From contig NC_134419.1 of NCBI RefSeq assembly GCF_030867145.1, positions 6,475,501 to 6,539,500 on the forward strand: a DNA stretch of 64,000 bases. Reading direction: 5' to 3'. This DNA comes from Opisthocomus hoazin (taxonomy: Eukaryota; Chordata; Aves; Opisthocomiformes; Opisthocomidae). The position numbers and the translations under genes were made by a program. Every line of letters begins with the position of its first letter. The stretch's first letter is position 1. This document shows positions 30,858 through 43,683 of this stretch, in pieces. The notes under the pieces are model-generated. The model was given only the letters and a program-made list of their open reading frames with translations. It had not been told where the DNA came from and did no database searches.

Positions 30858-30863
30858 AATAAA
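30858..30863 (+). terminator. NDC1: NDC1 polyadenylation signal
   Basis: AATAAA lies 172 bases after the NDC1 stop codon, with T-rich sequence about 25 bases downstream. It is the first good signal after the coding region, so the transcript probably ends near 30,880. Confidence 0.75.
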
Positions 30864-30880
30864 AGTTTTCTAAAATTCAT

Positions 30881-32754
30881 CTTGCCTTCTTTCAATATCA
30901 CTTACAAATGAGAAAGTGTTAGTTCCTATTTTACGTATGGCTATGACATCTGAGATTTAGAGTTACATTGCCACTCGGATCCTTCACTGTTTTTCATGAT
31001 GTATTCTTTCCCTGCCCTTTTCTGTTAGCAGGCTGGATAGAGATTTACACAGATACTTAGCGTGCCTAAGAGTTTCATAAATTTAGTTGATAACACTTTT
31101 AGTGCAGATGAAGCGTGTACTTTAAGAGTAGGAAACAGATGTGCCCAGGAATAAAACATGCTACTCTTCTGTAAGATGGAAATATTCCTTCAGAATAAAG
31201 TGGATGTGCAGAAAGGCATTGTTAAAGCACAAATGCTGCTTGAAAAGCTAGCAGCTTGGATTTTATCTTTAAGGTGACCTGGGAAACAAAGTTCTGATAT
31301 ATATTGAAATATACAGGAAACATGACTGCATTTAATAAAACTCCAAGTTACGATATTGTGAATTAGTTTAGATCAACAGCTTTCTGTTAAGGGGGACAGG
31401 AAGGATGTTAACAGCATATCCAACTTCTTCAAAATAATACACATTATTGCTAGCTTCTTGTGAACAATATGACTTTTTAAAAGCATTTTCTTAAGCTTTT
31501 TGTCTGGAAGTAAATTTGTCCAAATTGTTTGAAAATTAGCTACTCAGTCTTTAAACTGACTCCAGTTACTGGGATATCTACACTAGAAAATATGTATGGA
31601 GTATGAAGAGCTGAGATGTAGTTGCAGTACCTTACTGTAATTTCCTTGGGCTAACAGTAAGCTAAATCATCTTGCAAATGAGTTTAATGTGATAAGAGGA
31701 AACAAAATTTGGATCATTTTCCTTCCATTCTTTTCAGTGCTCTTGGTCCTATGGGGTTTTTGTGCTTTTTTTTTTTTTTTTTTTTTTGCTACAGGGCCTA
31801 AGATTTGAAAATGGGCCACAGTGTCAGTTACGGTGGTGTCATAGAATGACAGTAAGCCAGATGGGCAAGACAGCTGATAGCAAGTGGTTGTGCAGTAATA
31901 ATTCTTAGGGGTCCTGTGAGATTTGGGTAAAAGAAAAACCCAAATCTACAATGAGACCTGTATATTGCTTTCTTCACTACAAAGACACAGAACTCTCTTG
32001 TCATGCAGACACTGCCTGTGTTAGATGTGATAGTGGAAATTAGAACTGTATTGTTCCTTTTGTGTGGAGGTGGCTTACAGCAAACACCGTAAGGTGATGG
32101 ACTGCCTTTCATTGTATTTGAAGGTTAAAAGCACAAAGTCTTTTAAAGCTTCACCAGGCTTAACTTCTACCACAGGTTTGACCATTATGTCAAAGCCTCT
32201 TGCCTGTCTGGCTGATTTTCTGATATTGCAGTGTGCACCTGGAGATAAAATGGTGCTTTAGCTAGTACCTCAGGTAACTGCTGACCCTAAGACTTATGCC
32301 GAAAGTTTCAGATAAATTTTTCATGCATTTAAACAGGTGCAGAGTATTTTTTTTATTGCTCTGGTATTTTCTGCAATGCTCCTCTAACTACAAGCTGTAA
32401 GTTGTAATTAACAGTGTTATGGCTGTCAGTAGCAGGCTTAAAATGTAGACTTATCTCGGTGCCAGAGTGCTTGAGGTCTGTCGTCCTTGTGTTGCAGTAG
32501 AGATTTGCACATGACATCCGCTAATGTGCGTGTGGTTCATGGTATTCTCTGTGTATGACAGAAGAGCTTTCAAAAGCTGATTGCTTTGTGGTTTCTTTAA
32601 AAGCTCCAATTCTTAAAGAGCTCTAGACTTTTTTTTAAGCCTTTACTTAAAAGTGCATCTTTAATAGTATCTCATGCTCATGAATGTAAGCGTACAAGAA
32701 TATGAAGTGTACAGTGGGTGCCCTGTGAAGATGCAGTAACTGGCTTACACAACT
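30881..32754. other. Intergenic, downstream of NDC1
   Basis: This AT-rich stretch of about 1.9 kb has no gene that I can support. A run of 22 T lies at 31766-31787. I see no CR1 sequence before 32755. Confidence 0.55.
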
Positions 32755-33993
32755 CACAGAATCACAGAATCACAGAATAGTAGGGGTTGGAAGGGACCTC
32801 TGTGGGTCATCTAGTCCAACCCCCCTGCCGAAGCAGGGTCACCTACAGCAGGCTGCACAGGACCTTGTCCAGGCGGGTCTTGAATATCTCCAGAGAAGGA
32901 GACTCCACAACCTCCCTGGGCAGCCTGTTCCAGTGCTCCGTCACCCTCAGAGAGAAGAAGTTCCTCCTCATGTTCAGACGGAACTTCCTGTGCCTCAGTT
33001 TGTGCCCATTACCCCTTGTCCTGTCACTGGGCACCACTGAAAAGAGCTTGGCCCCATCCTCCTGACACCCACCCTTCAGATATTTGTAGGCATTTATAAG
33101 GTCCCCTCGCAGCCTTCTCTTCTTCAGGCTGAACAAGCCCAGTTCCCTCAACCTCTCCTCGTAGTGGAGATGCTCCAGTCCCCTCACCATCCTTGTAGCC
33201 CTCCGCTGGACTCTCTCCAGTAGCTCTTCATCCTTCTTGAACTGGGGAGCCCAGAACTGGACACAGTACTCCCACCAGGGTAGTGTAGAGGGGAAGGAGA
33301 ACCTCCCTTGTCCTGCTGGCCACACTCTTCTTGATGCACCCCAGGATCCCATTGGCCTTCTTGGCAGCCAGGGCACACTGCTGGCTCATAGTTAACCTGT
33401 CATCCACCAGGACACCCAGGTCCCTCTCCGCAGAGCTGCTCTCCAGCAGGTCCACCCCAAGCCTGTACTGGTGCATGAGGTTGTTCCTCCCCAGGTGCAG
33501 GACCCTGCACTTGCCCTTGTTGAACCTCATCAGGTTCCTCTCTGCCCAGCTCTCCAGCCTATCCAGGTCACGCTGAATGGCAGCACAGCCTTCTGGTGTA
33601 TCTACCACACCTCCCAGTTTGGTGTCATCAGCAAACTTGCTGAGGGTACATTCTAACTCTTCATCCAGGTCGTTGATGAAGAAGTTAAACAAGACTGGGC
33701 CCAGTACTGACCCCTGAGGGACACCACTTGTTACCAGCCTCCAACTAGACTCAGCGCCGCTGATGACAACCCTCTGAGTTCTGCCATTCAGCAAGTTCTC
33801 TATCCACTTCACCGACCACTCATCCAGCCCACACTTCCTCAGCTTCCCCAGGAGGATATCATGGGAGACTGTGTCGAAAGCCTTGCTGAAGTCAAGGTAG
33901 ACAACATCCACGGCTCTCCCTTCATCTACCCAGCCAGTCATGTCATCGTAGAAAGCTATCAGATTGGACTCAAACAGGGATAGCATCCTATTC
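32755..33993 (-). mobile_element. CR1 LINE copy with reverse-transcriptase remnant
   Basis: This minus-strand CR1 of about 1.24 kb begins at its 3' end with three copies of an 8-base terminal repeat (CACAGAAT). It carries the second half of the reverse-transcriptase ORF. Box motifs [24 protein letters not shown] and FADDTKLGG are visible in the frame at 33986-33228. The rest of the ORF continues in another frame (33376-32843), so at least one frameshift breaks it, and its 5' part is missing. It is inactive in this state. Confidence 0.95.
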
Positions 33994-36477
33994 TAGTTTT
34001 GGCTTTGGGGATAATTATAGTCCTCTGGAAAACTGTGCTGGTGTTTCAAGTCCTTTTATATACTTCTGTCTTAACATAATCAATCTGTGAAGCCTTGGTG
34101 AGGTAGGGGAAGAGTCTCTTGAGGTCATTTCTGCATTCTGGGTAACAAGTTAAAAAATAAAGCCTTTTTACGGCTGGTTTCTGTGTAACTTCAGTTAAGT
34201 TGGATCCCTCAAGCCTGATAATATTCCTCATCTGTTTAATCATCTCAAAGCTGAGCTGCATCCTCTTGCTGGATTGCATACCAAACACATGAGTGAAGCT
34301 GATAGCGTTTGGTTTGATGGCTGTTCTGGTAACCCTGTGAGCTACCTGCCTCTCCCTACAGGTTGGCTTTAGTCAAGAGTATCTCCACAATTATTTCCAC
34401 TGCAGCTGTGGAGAGGTTGCTGCTGATTGTTCAGATCTGTTTTCCTGTTAGGATGGAGTAATGAAATAGAGGCTTTAGCTCTTAAGCAGTCTCTTGTAAA
34501 TATTTTAAAAAACCCCAACCCTATCCTGCTTCATTTTCTGAGATACAACTTTGAAAATCCAGACTGTGGGTGGACAAATGTGGTGGCCCTAGTCCTTGGA
34601 ACGGTTGCACACTGCTGTCTGAGGGAGCCGGGCAGGACTTGCTGCCTTGACAGCAGCACTTTGCCACTTTGGAGAATCGTTTTGGTGCCAGTTGCAGCTC
34701 GGGGCCTTACTGCACCCTTGAGGTGGTTTCAATGCTGTTGCTGCTTGCTTTGAACAGAGGCTGCATTGTATGTACCGTGCTCTGTGTCTGAAAGCCTTGA
34801 GCAGCCATCTTCCCATCTACTGAGACACATGTGTGGCTCCGAGGGCGAGGCAAGCACCCCTGCATGTGCATCCAGCTGCAGCTGCGGACGTGTCGGTCTC
34901 TTGCTGGTGAATTTGCCGGTAGGCGTTCAGTCACAGGCAAGCAGTGCGGTCTGTGTGCTCACCGGAGCTCCTGGAGCTGGCCATCAGCAGATCTGATGCT
35001 CTGCCTGGGGGTAGGGCCTGGCATGTTCCGGGGGCTGGGGGTGTGTGTGAATCCCTGTGAGGTGGCCCTGTGGAGGTGCTAGGTGCCAGGTGCTGTGCTG
35101 TCCCCTTTCCCTGGGGGATGAGTGGTGGCAGCTTGCAGAGCTTTGCATTTGGTAGCTGTAGGGCTTCACAGGCTGGCGGCAGCTGTGCTCCCACCACTCC
35201 CATCACCACCTTTCTGCAAAGATGCAATAAAAAGATGAAGGTCTGGGTGGATTCTTCAAAGATGCTGCAAGCTGAGGACCCTTCCCATTACCCACACACC
35301 CTCCTCTCTGTGGTCTTGATATTTTCCATCACCAGTGCAGTGTTAATGTATTTGCTGTGTCAATCAAATGTACTTGGGTGCCGTGGATGTACCGGGAGTG
35401 TGGTTTGCCAAGCTCTCATGTTGTAAGCGGATGTCCTCACACCAGAGTATTGCTTCCCCTCGCTTCAGACTCATAGTAGAAATTTGCATCTCGCATATCA
35501 CGTTTGGACAAACCTGTAGTGTAAACAAACTGCACAGCTCCCTTATGTCTGAGAAAACAGGCTGTGAGAGAGAGCAAAACCTGTGTTCTACTCTGATTTT
35601 GGAAGACAAAAAATAGAGAAGACCTCACCTTTCTGCCCTTGCAAAAATCTTGGGACTACAGTACAGCTAGTCAGTCAGGAGATAAAGCAACACGGTGTCT
35701 CTGGAGCCTGCCGTGAGATCAAAACACAAATTCAAGGGGGAATGGTTCCCTGTGTGGCCTGCTGCATGCAGTAGCTGCTGCTTCTAATAGGTGATGATGG
35801 CATAGGAGTTCTCTCTTCTTCTGTTTCTTTGTTTAATCCCCTTAAAGAGTCAGTTCCAGAAGTAGGAAAAATTTCAAGAGAAAACTGTGGCCTAAGAAGC
35901 ACGTGTATGTGCTCACGCAGTCATCAGAGGAACGAAGTGTGGAGTGAATAGTGAGCTCCTCTCCCTCCCCTGCCCAAAACACACAACAGGCTTTGTTTGC
36001 CCTTTGCTTCTTGAATAACTCAACTTTTAAATCTGACTACTAAAACAACGATGCTGGGGCACGCTCATGTATTTAACTGTATCTTGTCTGAAAAGGTATG
36101 GCGAGAGCTCTGCAGTGATCTGTGAAGTAAGTGGGAGTGGGATTATATAGCCTTCTGCGAGTCGAAGATTGTTGTAGGTGATGTGTAAGCATCATTCTCT
36201 GCTTGCTCTCAGCAGCCTCCATTTGTGCGCTGATGTCAGGATGTTTCAGACCAAGAGGCGGGTTGCCTTCAGGGCGAGCTCTGAGGACCAGGTAGATGGG
36301 GCACCAGCTTTGTACACTGCCGGGTTCCCTGTCTGCTTGCCAGCAGAGGTCACTGCTCAAGGCAGGTTTGGGGAAGCACCAGGCTGTGGACCTTTGGTGG
36401 TGCAAAGTTCTGGGTTGAGCACAGGGCTGCAGCTCAGTGGTTTGGATGGGTGCTGCCCATGGTTTGGGTGGGTGTAC
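33994..36477. other. Intergenic between two CR1 copies
   Basis: There is no supported gene. A minus-strand frame around 34046-34345 has protein-like composition but no family I recognise. The stretch at 34,580-35,200 is GC-richer, with short frames of no coding character. Confidence 0.5.
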
Positions 36478-37525
36478 TCTCTGCTGGATAAAGAACTGGC
36501 TGAGTGGCCGAGTGCAGGGAGTGGTGGTGAATGGAGTTAAATCCAGCTGGTGGCTGGTCACAAGTGGTGTCCCCCAGGCCTCAGTTTTGGGTCCAGTCTT
36601 GTTTAACATCTTTATCAATGATCTGGATGAGAGGATTGAGTGCTCCCTCAGTAAGTTTGCAGATGACACCAAGTTGGGTGGGAGTGTTGATCTGCTTGAG
36701 GGTAGGAAGGCTGTGCAGAAGGATCTGGACACGCTGGATCAATGGGCTGAGGCCAATTGTATGAGGTTCAACAAGGCCAAGTGCCGGGTCCTGCACTTCA
36801 GTCACAGCAACCCCATGCAATGCTTCAGGCTTGGGGAGGAGTGGCTGGAAAGTGGAAAAAGATCTTGTGGTTTTGGTCGACAGCCAGCTGAACGTGAGCC
36901 AGCAGTGTGCCCAGGTGGGCAAGAAGGCCAATGGCATCCTGGCTTGTATCAGGAATAGTGTGGCCAGCAGGAGCAGGGAGGTGATCGTGCCCTGTACTTG
37001 GCACTGGTGAGGCCGCACCTGGAGTACTGTGTTCAGTTTTGGGCCCCTCACTATGAGAAGGACATTGAGGTGCTGGAGTGTGTCCAGAGAAGGGCAGCGA
37101 GACTGGTGAGGGGTCTGGAGAACAAGTCTGCTGAGGAGCGGCTGAGGGAGCTGGGGCTGTTCAGTCTAGAGAAGAGGAGGCTGAGGGGGGACCTTATTGC
37201 TCTCTACAGCTACCTGACAGGAGGTTGTAGTGAGGTGGGTGTTGGTCTCTTCTCCCAAGTGGCTAGCGATAGGACAAGAGGCAATGGCTTCAAGTTCTGT
37301 CAGGGGAGGTTTAAATTGGATATTAGGAAAAACTTCTTTCCTGAAAGAGTGGTCAGGGATTGGACCAGGCTGCCCAGGGCAGTGGTGGAGTCCCCATGCC
37401 TGGAGGTGTTCAAAAAACGTGTAGATGTGGCACTTCGGGATACGGTTTAGCAGACATGGTGGTGTTGAGTTGATGGTTGGACTTGATGATCTTAGAGGTC
37501 TTTTCCAACCTATGATTCTGTGGTT
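36478..37525 (+). mobile_element. CR1 LINE copy with reverse-transcriptase remnant
   Basis: This plus-strand CR1 of about 1.05 kb carries [19 protein letters not shown] and FADDTKLGG (the catalytic-box region), then the C-terminal coding remnant [20 protein letters not shown] and the 3' tail GAGGTCTTTTCCAACCTATG ending ATTCTGTGG. The reading frame is broken near 36,850-37,000 and the 5' end is missing. It resembles the copies at 8797 and 12559 more than the one at 32755, which has a different 3' end. Confidence 0.95.
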
Positions 37526-39366
37526 CAAAGTCAGGTACCGAGGCGGTGGCTTTTGCACACCCTGGCAGCCGGGTCTGGGGAAGGACTTATCAGCAACCAC
37601 AGAGAGTGCTGTAGGAAGAGAAAGCCCAGCCTCATGGTTAGTGCAAGCTGAACGCTGCCAGGGAGAAACTGTTTGCCCTTGCCTTTATCAGTGAGATCCT
37701 GTGCAGCACTTCAGCTCTTCACGGGTGGCCACTCTTTGCAAGACTCCCAGTTTCCGCATGCCCTCTTTGGGACACCAAGGGCTGAGCTTATCTGGTGGAA
37801 CTGGAAATGTACTCTACCATACACAGTGAAGGGAAATGCTAAGTAACCTGGAGCGAAGGGCAGGGAAGCAGTCAGTCTTTGTCACAAGTTTTGAAGCTTT
37901 TGGCTTCTGGGCCTCTGTTATGAAATGGGGCTTAGTCTAACCCCATCCTCCCTTGCCTGCAACGATGATACGTAAGTATTTCTTTGCAAATCGGTAGGCT
38001 GCTGCAGTGATGGACACCAAAGAAATGCCCTGAAGAAAATTAATAATTCTGTATTCTGCGCAGGGCTTGGTGTCTGGACCACACATTGGATGTACTTACT
38101 GCACATCAGCCGTGCCAAATAAAGAGAGAACAGAAGAGCAACTAGCTGCCTGTTCAGCAGTCGCTGTCTTCAGTGCATAGAATATAGGAATCCCCAGGCA
38201 AAATGACTGTGGGGCCGTTATAACACCAGTGCTATAACTCATTTATTACAGGTGGGAGTCGAGGTTGTACCAGTATTTCTAGTCCTGGCATGTCCTGGTG
38301 CTGAGGATTGGATTTTCCAAGATGAACATTCTTACGTTGTGCTGTCCTGGTTTGTTTCATTTATGACAAGTTTATTTTACTACCTGTGTTGTGTATGCAC
38401 GGTGTGAGAGATGAATCTATTTATGGACTGATGCGGAGAAATAATACAGATGAACATTTGAGGAAGCAAACTGCAGGTGTAGGCAACCATGTCCTGAATG
38501 GAGGCTTTTAGAGGTTTTTTTTCCTCAAAGTCCTCCAGAATGATCTGTCAGTTAACTGGGGAGGTGGGAGGGTGGAAGAGATCTGTAGTGCTACAGCAGC
38601 TTTTGGAGATGCTGGTCATTTCTTGCAGGCTCTGCAAGACAAAGGTGGATTCCAGATTACTGTGTGATTTTCCCAAAATATGCTAGCTATTGAACAGAGA
38701 CTTGTTTTTAAAAGATAAGTCACAGTGAGCTGAGGAATTTCTTTTTTTCTAACTACAAGAGCTATAAACAAATCTGCAAGTTATGAGGCAATGGTTGAGT
38801 ACATTGCTAGATAATGTGTGGTCAGTTTGACCCTGCTGTCTTAATTTAGGAGGTCATTTTAATACCACTGTGAAGAAGGGCTTTGTGCTGCCTTAAAGGG
38901 ACGTGGGCAATCTCTAAGAAACGGGCATACTTACAGAGACAATCCCTTTGGCTCAGTTTTTGTTTGGTTGTTTCTTTTTTACTATCTGTGGTGCAGTAAG
39001 TGAAAAGAAAAACAAGTCTGGACTTGGCATGCCTTTGTAAATAAACTGCTGTGTGTGAATCGACAGCTCATTTGCAAGCAGATTATTTATAACAAAGTTT
39101 GTTATTTCTCCCACCGGAGAGCTTGTTTTGCCCTATATGAACATAATGCTCATGGCAACACTTCCCACCTCTGTCTATACTGCGGCAGTTACACAAAGGC
39201 CTCGCAATTTCAGTTGTGTCCTCTTGAAATTTAGTGTTGTTGCCTGCTGGAGTAGAAGCAGGGATTTCAGTCCGTGAATCAGAGATGAATACTTCAACTC
39301 TGCTTGTTTGCTCTGCGTAGCTCAGCTTACCTCTGTCCGTTCTGCTTCATTCCTCTCCTCCCACAG
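37526..39366. other. Intergenic, no feature recognised
   Basis: About 1.8 kb of mixed composition follows the CR1 copy. I see no exon, repeat family or RNA gene here. Confidence 0.5.
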
Positions 39367-39754
39367 AAGAACTGCTCGGGGAACCGGAGTTTTCAGCTCC
39401 TACGAGTTTCTTGAAGATCCGGTTTGTGACCAGCCATAATGCTGAGGCCGGTTACAACCGTCTGTTCCCGATGAAGGTAAAGAGCACACCTGGAAGACTG
39501 AATGTGGTCAACTGGGGTCCCCTTCATGTAATTTCCTTCCCCCCCCTCCTGTTGCCCCTCACCTTTTACAGATGATCTCTCCTCATCCTCATGGGTATTC
39601 AGCTCCCAGGCAGCATCATCTCAAGCCAGGACAGCTGTGCTTGCACAGCTGTGACCAGAGGGGCTCACACTGTCTGGAGCAGAGAGGCTGTGTGTCTGCA
39701 AAAGCACCTGTAGACCCTGAGAAAAACCACTGTTGTGGCAATGACCTGATCTAG
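39367..39754 (+). other. Candidate two-exon coding segment of unknown identity
   Basis: The first segment, 39367-39476, has a strong pyrimidine-rich acceptor (CTCCTCCCACAG) and a good donor (AAG, GTAAAG). In one frame it is open for 36 codons, starting ELLGEPEFSAPTSF and ending RLFPMK exactly at a codon boundary. After 95 bp a second strong acceptor (CACCTTTTACAG) ends at 39571. The segment after it is open from its first base in the matching phase for 60 codons, to TAG at 39752-39754. It encodes a tail with seven cysteines, including a CC pair. I do not recognise the product. No upstream exon with the needed phase (one base of a split codon) and no nearby AATAAA were found, so chance is a real alternative. 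Confidence 0.25.
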
Positions 39755-40933
39755 GCTGGTATCAGCAGGGAAAAACTGAAGTATCAAACTTGTTTAAACT
39801 TTATTTTTCTTCTCAATGCTCTGTGTAAGCTTTGAGTTGGGCCTGGTGTGATACGGCCTTGTGTGTGCTCAGGGCACAGTTGCGCTAACTGTGCTGTGGT
39901 GGTGCAGGACTGCCTAGTTTCTGTGGCTGACATGGTCCAGGAGCTGGTTTTGGTGTCACGGCCTTGTCCTACTGCCACCAATGCCAAGAACCATGAGGGC
40001 AGGGAACTTGGTGTTCCAGTGCTGTCTGGCTACAAGGACACCGATCGGCACAACTAGCGTTGTTGCCCCAGTAATTGTCTGTGTCCTGGCTTTTTCTTAG
40101 TTGCTGTGAGGTACGATTTCACCCCAGCCTGACCTAGCCTTGTTTTCTCGGTGTTTGGTCACCAGCTAGGAGTGAATGGGCAGATGGGCAAGTCTCTGGT
40201 TACTTATCACCTGTGTCCTACCCACTTGACCTAGGGAGAAGATATTCAGGCAAGTAGTTGCATTCCTCTGGATGTTTTTTACCCCAAATTGCAACCTCAT
40301 CTTTCATATCTGGCTGAAAATGAAGCAACCCACAGGGGCTAGCTTCAGGGACTGAAGATGGCCTGTCTGCCTCAATGGAAGGTCTGCTTTGGTGATGGCA
40401 ACTGCATTAACAGAGGGAAGAGGCCACTGGGCTAGCTGTGGGTCATGCTATGACCCATGACTACAGGCCTTGGCAACCAGGAATGTTGAACAAGAAAGCC
40501 AATATGGAGAAATCTTCTTCCCCCCCCATCTGCTAAGGGGAGAGTATTGCTGTCACGGGGAGTGAGGCCAATGACTGGTTTTCACAAGGACGCAAGGAGA
40601 GGAGACACCCATCTAGCCCACGGATGTAGTGACAACATTGGGTGAATCAGTATTTGCTGTACAGCTTGTGCATACAGTGAAGTCATGGTGACCCAGGGCA
40701 TAAAACAGTCTTAGCCACGATTGCAGTTGCTTGGCCTTTGTTCCAGAACTGAAACATATGAAGCGTCTTCTGATTCAGCAGGGAGGCTCCTCCCAGCACT
40801 TGTTGTTCCTGGGCTTGCTGGAGGAGCCAAGTCATTGCTCTGGAAGAGCTGGAGGTGTCAAGGCTCTGTCATGCACAGCGAGGTCTGGAGGAGGATGTCT
40901 ATCCACCGCCTGCTTCCCTTGCTTGGCACCAGG
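39755..40933. other. Intergenic, no feature recognised
   Basis: This stretch of about 1.2 kb lies between the candidate exon pair and a short CR1 tail. I see nothing that I can assign. Confidence 0.5.
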
Positions 40934-40994
40934 GTTGATGGTTTGATGGCTGGACTTGATCTTAGAGGTCTTTTCCAACCTATGATTCCATGAT
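40934..40994 (+). mobile_element. CR1 3'-tail fragment
   Basis: The sequence GATGGCTGGACTTGATC, GAGGTCTTTTCCAACCTATG and ATTCCATGAT is the CR1 3' terminus in plus orientation. It is about 60 bases long; the DNA to its left is not recognisably CR1. Confidence 0.85.
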
Positions 40995-43269
40995 ACCCAG
41001 CTGGATAATCCCAGCAAAGACGGGGCAGCTGCCAAATGTCTCGCTTGAAACTCAGGAAACGGTGGTTTGAGAGAAGGTTTGAGTGCGTGGGGCCTCGTTT
41101 CCTCTAGAAGGAATGTGGGTACCCACAGCTTGAGCTACGCAGTCTACATCTCTGCGAGACGACCTGCCACGGACCAATTTACCTTGCTGTGAAGGCTTCA
41201 GTCCTATGCGCTGTTGAAGCTTGGAGCTGTGATCTGCTTCAGTACGAAGCCTTCCTGGCCACCCGTGTGAAAAAAAGGCTTTTTCGGGTTCCCCCACTCA
41301 GAGGGTGGCCAGAGCAGGGAGGTGTCTCTGTGCCCCCCCGCCAGCTGAGCAGCCCAGCCCGGGGCTATTGCTGAGCGAGTGGCGGCACCTGCCGGCGTTT
41401 CGCAGAATATTCTGGATAATGGTGAGGAAAAAGGAATTACACAGGGGTTCAGAGCAGGGCACGCGTGCCCCGGGGTAGGGAGTTCAGAATGATGTGGGTT
41501 AACGAGGCCAGCCAAGGTGCTGGTCTGCCCTCTTCCCTGCTTCCTGTGGGAAGATCCCTAACCATGAAAGAAAATCCTTCTAGGAAGTTACACAGTACAT
41601 CCCAAACTACCTGTTTTCTAGGAAACCCCCTCTATTTTAGATATTCAGACAGTGTGGGTCAATACAGATGTAGTAATTTGCACAATGGTCAGGATCCATC
41701 TAAACACCTGGTTTTTCCTGCGCTGGAAGCAGCGGGATTACCCTGGTTACACCGTGTTCCAGAATAATATTTCCCTCAGTAAATTTTACTCTCTCTTCAC
41801 GTCACTGGGGTTTAGATCATTACCACAGTGTATTTGTCTTAAATAACTGTTTCTGGTAGCACTGCCAGGTGCTTTCGGCATTTCCAAATTGAAGAGCAAG
41901 ACCGACTTGGTCCCGAGGGCCCCACAGACCGATGGGACTAAGGCACGGACGTGGGTTAGCAGAGCACTGAGAGGTGTTGTGTAGCTGTGGAGAACAGCCA
42001 CGCAGAGGGAGAACGTACGCTGAGAAGTTTTACTTTATTTTTATAAGTCCCCAGGATATCACCATTACAATTCAGTGTTTGTGCCAGCTAGTTGATAGTT
42101 CTGTTTCCTATAGAGGTAAGATGGGGATTTCTCCCGCTTTGTAGTGTCTTGGTCCTATTAACATATCCTGAGGACATTTACCAGTTTTCAACCACGTTTG
42201 ATAGAGAGCTATTAACTTCTGACAATTTAAGACATGGACTTACAGAAGAAAAAGACCCTATTACTGCCTTCATTGAGGGGAAAGGCTGGCAAGCTCCTTC
42301 TCTGGTAGACCTCAGGGCATCCACACAGGGCAGGAGAGGGGAGAGGCAGCGCAAACGAGATGCTTGTTCCATCTCAAGATCTCATGTCTTTTATGGAGAG
42401 TTGCCTCCTGCCCACCAAATCCACAATGTTCCTAGCATTTACCAAGAAGAAGTCACGCCCTCCTGTCTTTACCATGCCTTTACTCCGCAGGGTGGCATGT
42501 TATTATGGGGATGGATAAAACTGTGAGTGAGGCACTCTATGCTGTGAGAAGATGAAGATCTCTGTCGTCTAGGCGCGGGATGCTCCTCAGGAGGGGCATA
42601 GCAAGATGCTGGTTCAGTAGCTGTCCCTCCTCCTCGTGCTAGATCTCCCAAGCCTCTCCTTTAGGTCTGATGTGAACAGGCACGATTTCCAACCAGATGT
42701 CTGTCTCATTTACGCCCGTGTAAATCGGGGATGAGGCCGAGTCACTCCTGTCTTTGGGCTGTCCTGGTGTGTCGCAGACCTGCTGTGCTGCACCTGTGCC
42801 AGCAGCAGCGTGCTGGGCAGCGCCGTGCAGACATCCCCGAGCCGGCAATGAGCGGGCTGGTAAATCTTGCTGGTGCAAAGCTGCGCATCGTAGCTCAGCC
42901 TGCGTTTGCTTGGAACCAGGCCCAAGCTAATAAACCCAGCTAGATTGCTTCCAGACCCGAGCTGGCCCAGGAGGAGTCAGCGCAAATGTTGCTGCTCTGT
43001 GCTAGCTTAATTGTCTCTAACGGTGTGGGCCAGCTCCAGGCACCTGTAGGATGGGAATGGAGAGACATAGAGACATCAGCACCGAATGCACCTGAAACCG
43101 CACCATCGAGGAGGTGTGGTGGCCAGGTCGTACCCACTTCTGACACATCTCCTCCTTCCTGCGCCCAGGCCCTTGGCGAGGCTTTTGCTCTCTCCCGCTG
43201 CTCCTCCACGACAGAGCGCAGTAGTGGTGGCTTTCACGCAGAAGTTGTTTATGGGGTGCTGCGGGCTGT
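40995..43269. other. Intergenic, upstream of the GLIS1 island
   Basis: I can support no gene here. A 144-codon plus frame at 42092-42526 has no recognisable domain. Around 42,685-42,730 the minus strand carries a phrase like those in old amniote repeats (TTTACACGGGCGTAAATGAG), probably a relic. Confidence 0.5.
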
Positions 43270-43603
43270 TCAGCGCGGGTGGCCCGGGGACAGGCGCGGG
43301 GGACCCTCCAGGCCCTCGGCAGCGGCTGTGAGGGACGAATGCGGGCCGTGGGGAAGCACAGGGCCCCGGGAAGATGCGGACCCCGCCCGCCGAGCGCGGG
43401 GCTCCCGGCTCCTTCCCCTCCCGCCGTGAGGGGCGGGCGGACCCCGCTCCCCGCCGCGCCGCTGTCCAAGCCCCGAGGGGCGGCCCCGGCGGCGCAGCCC
43501 TCCCCCTGCCCGCCCCGACTGGCCCGAGCGAAGCGCTGGGTAATGGCCCGGGCCGCCTTCACTCAGGCAGCCGGCCCCGCGGCGGGGGAGCGGGGCTGAG
43601 CCC

Positions 43604-43683
43604 ATGAGCCCGGCGCGGCGGCGGCAGGACGGGGCGCGGCGGGAGCCGGCGGGCAGCGCGGCCCCCCGGGCGGCCCCCCCCAG
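43604..43683 (+). other. GLIS1: Probable GLIS1 leader exon end with upstream ATG
   Basis: A donor (CCCCCAG, GTAGGA) at 43684 and an acceptor (GCTCGGTGCAG) ending at 44250 would define a 567-bp leader intron. The exon start is unknown; the span given runs from an ATG at 43604 to the donor. If spliced this way, that ATG opens a 42-codon frame that crosses the junction and stops at 44297-44299. Confidence 0.4.

Noticed and set aside
36073-36732. 219-codon minus frame
   Set aside because: Part of it is antisense of the CR1 reverse-transcriptase remnant and the rest shows no domain.
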